Part shown: piece after piece, positions 32,197 to 32,263 of the stretch
Position numbering within the stretch: position 1 is the stretch's first letter
Layout of the letters: every line of letters begins with the position of its first letter
Assembly (NCBI GenBank): GCA_014801985.1
Contig: JAAVDD010000016.1
Location: forward strand, 12,202-44,464
Reading direction: 5' to 3'
Length of the DNA stretch: 32,263 bases
Origin: Bacteroides sp.
GTDB taxonomy: Bacteria > Bacteroidota > Bacteroidia > Bacteroidales > Muribaculaceae
Translations under genes and position numbers: made by a program
Notes under the pieces: model-generated
Told to the model about the DNA's origin: nothing
The model's database searches: none
Seen by the model: the letters and a program-made list of their open reading frames with translations, nothing else

Positions 32197-32263
32197 TTTA
32201 TCAGTACATGTCATAGTTGATGGATGTGACTTGGAATTCCGTGCGTCTATTGATTTGATCGGC

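Noticed and set aside
1-32263. CRISPR arrays, tRNA or rRNA genes
   Set aside because: No regularly spaced repeats and no tRNA or rRNA signature sequences were seen on either strand.

Overview
The window comes from a Bacteroidota chromosome, most likely order Bacteroidales; a Muribaculaceae-type gut organism would fit, but the sequence cannot fix the family. Three things point there. Upstream regions carry the Bacteroidota promoter form TTTG or TTGC, 19-20 bases, then TAnnTTTG. Several families are typical of this phylum (DUF3467, DUF3256, DUF4738, a tricorn-like S41 peptidase, AAA_14/DUF4143 ATPase). The order gltX-waaA and an LPS Kdo transferase show a Gram-negative envelope.

Layout. Positions 1-5035 form one minus-strand run: an RsmF-type rRNA methyltransferase, the copper ATPase CopA, a small HMA copper-binding protein, a LolD-like ABC ATPase, a DUF3467 protein and the 5' end of cysS. 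A divergent promoter region at 5036-5128 separates this from a plus-strand pair, an RsmI-like methylase and a YycJ-like metallo-hydrolase. A DUF4738 lipoprotein follows on the minus strand. Next comes a minus-strand set of sufE, a POT peptide transporter and a very large tricorn-like periplasmic peptidase, suggesting peptide uptake and digestion. A long 5' leader precedes greA and a HIT hydrolase, which end in a strong terminator. Then come an iron-type alcohol dehydrogenase and an acyl-CoA synthetase. These converge with a C69 dipeptidase, an SDR oxidoreductase and an orphan MNT-type nucleotidyltransferase on the minus strand.

From about 20.4 kb the intergenic DNA is rich in repeats: a 20-bp REP-like palindrome, a GNAT gene, and a 241-bp MITE-like element with 22-bp perfect terminal inverted repeats. 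After these lie a DEAD-box helicase with a DUF3256 protein, then gltX-waaA.

The last 5 kb looks like an accessory, AT-richer island. An AAA_14/DUF4143 ATPase gene is flanked by two copies of the same 45-nt perfect palindrome. Beyond it is a region that resembles a roughly 350-nt structured RNA: its own promoter, at least six stems, two possible pseudoknots, and a GC-rich closing stem followed by a U tract. Three co-directional genes follow: a TerB-like protein, a four-helix membrane protein with two coiled coils, and a membrane-anchored vWA-like protein. The RNA plus this three-gene set is the best candidate here for an undescribed system. A DUF2461 gene closes the window on the minus strand.
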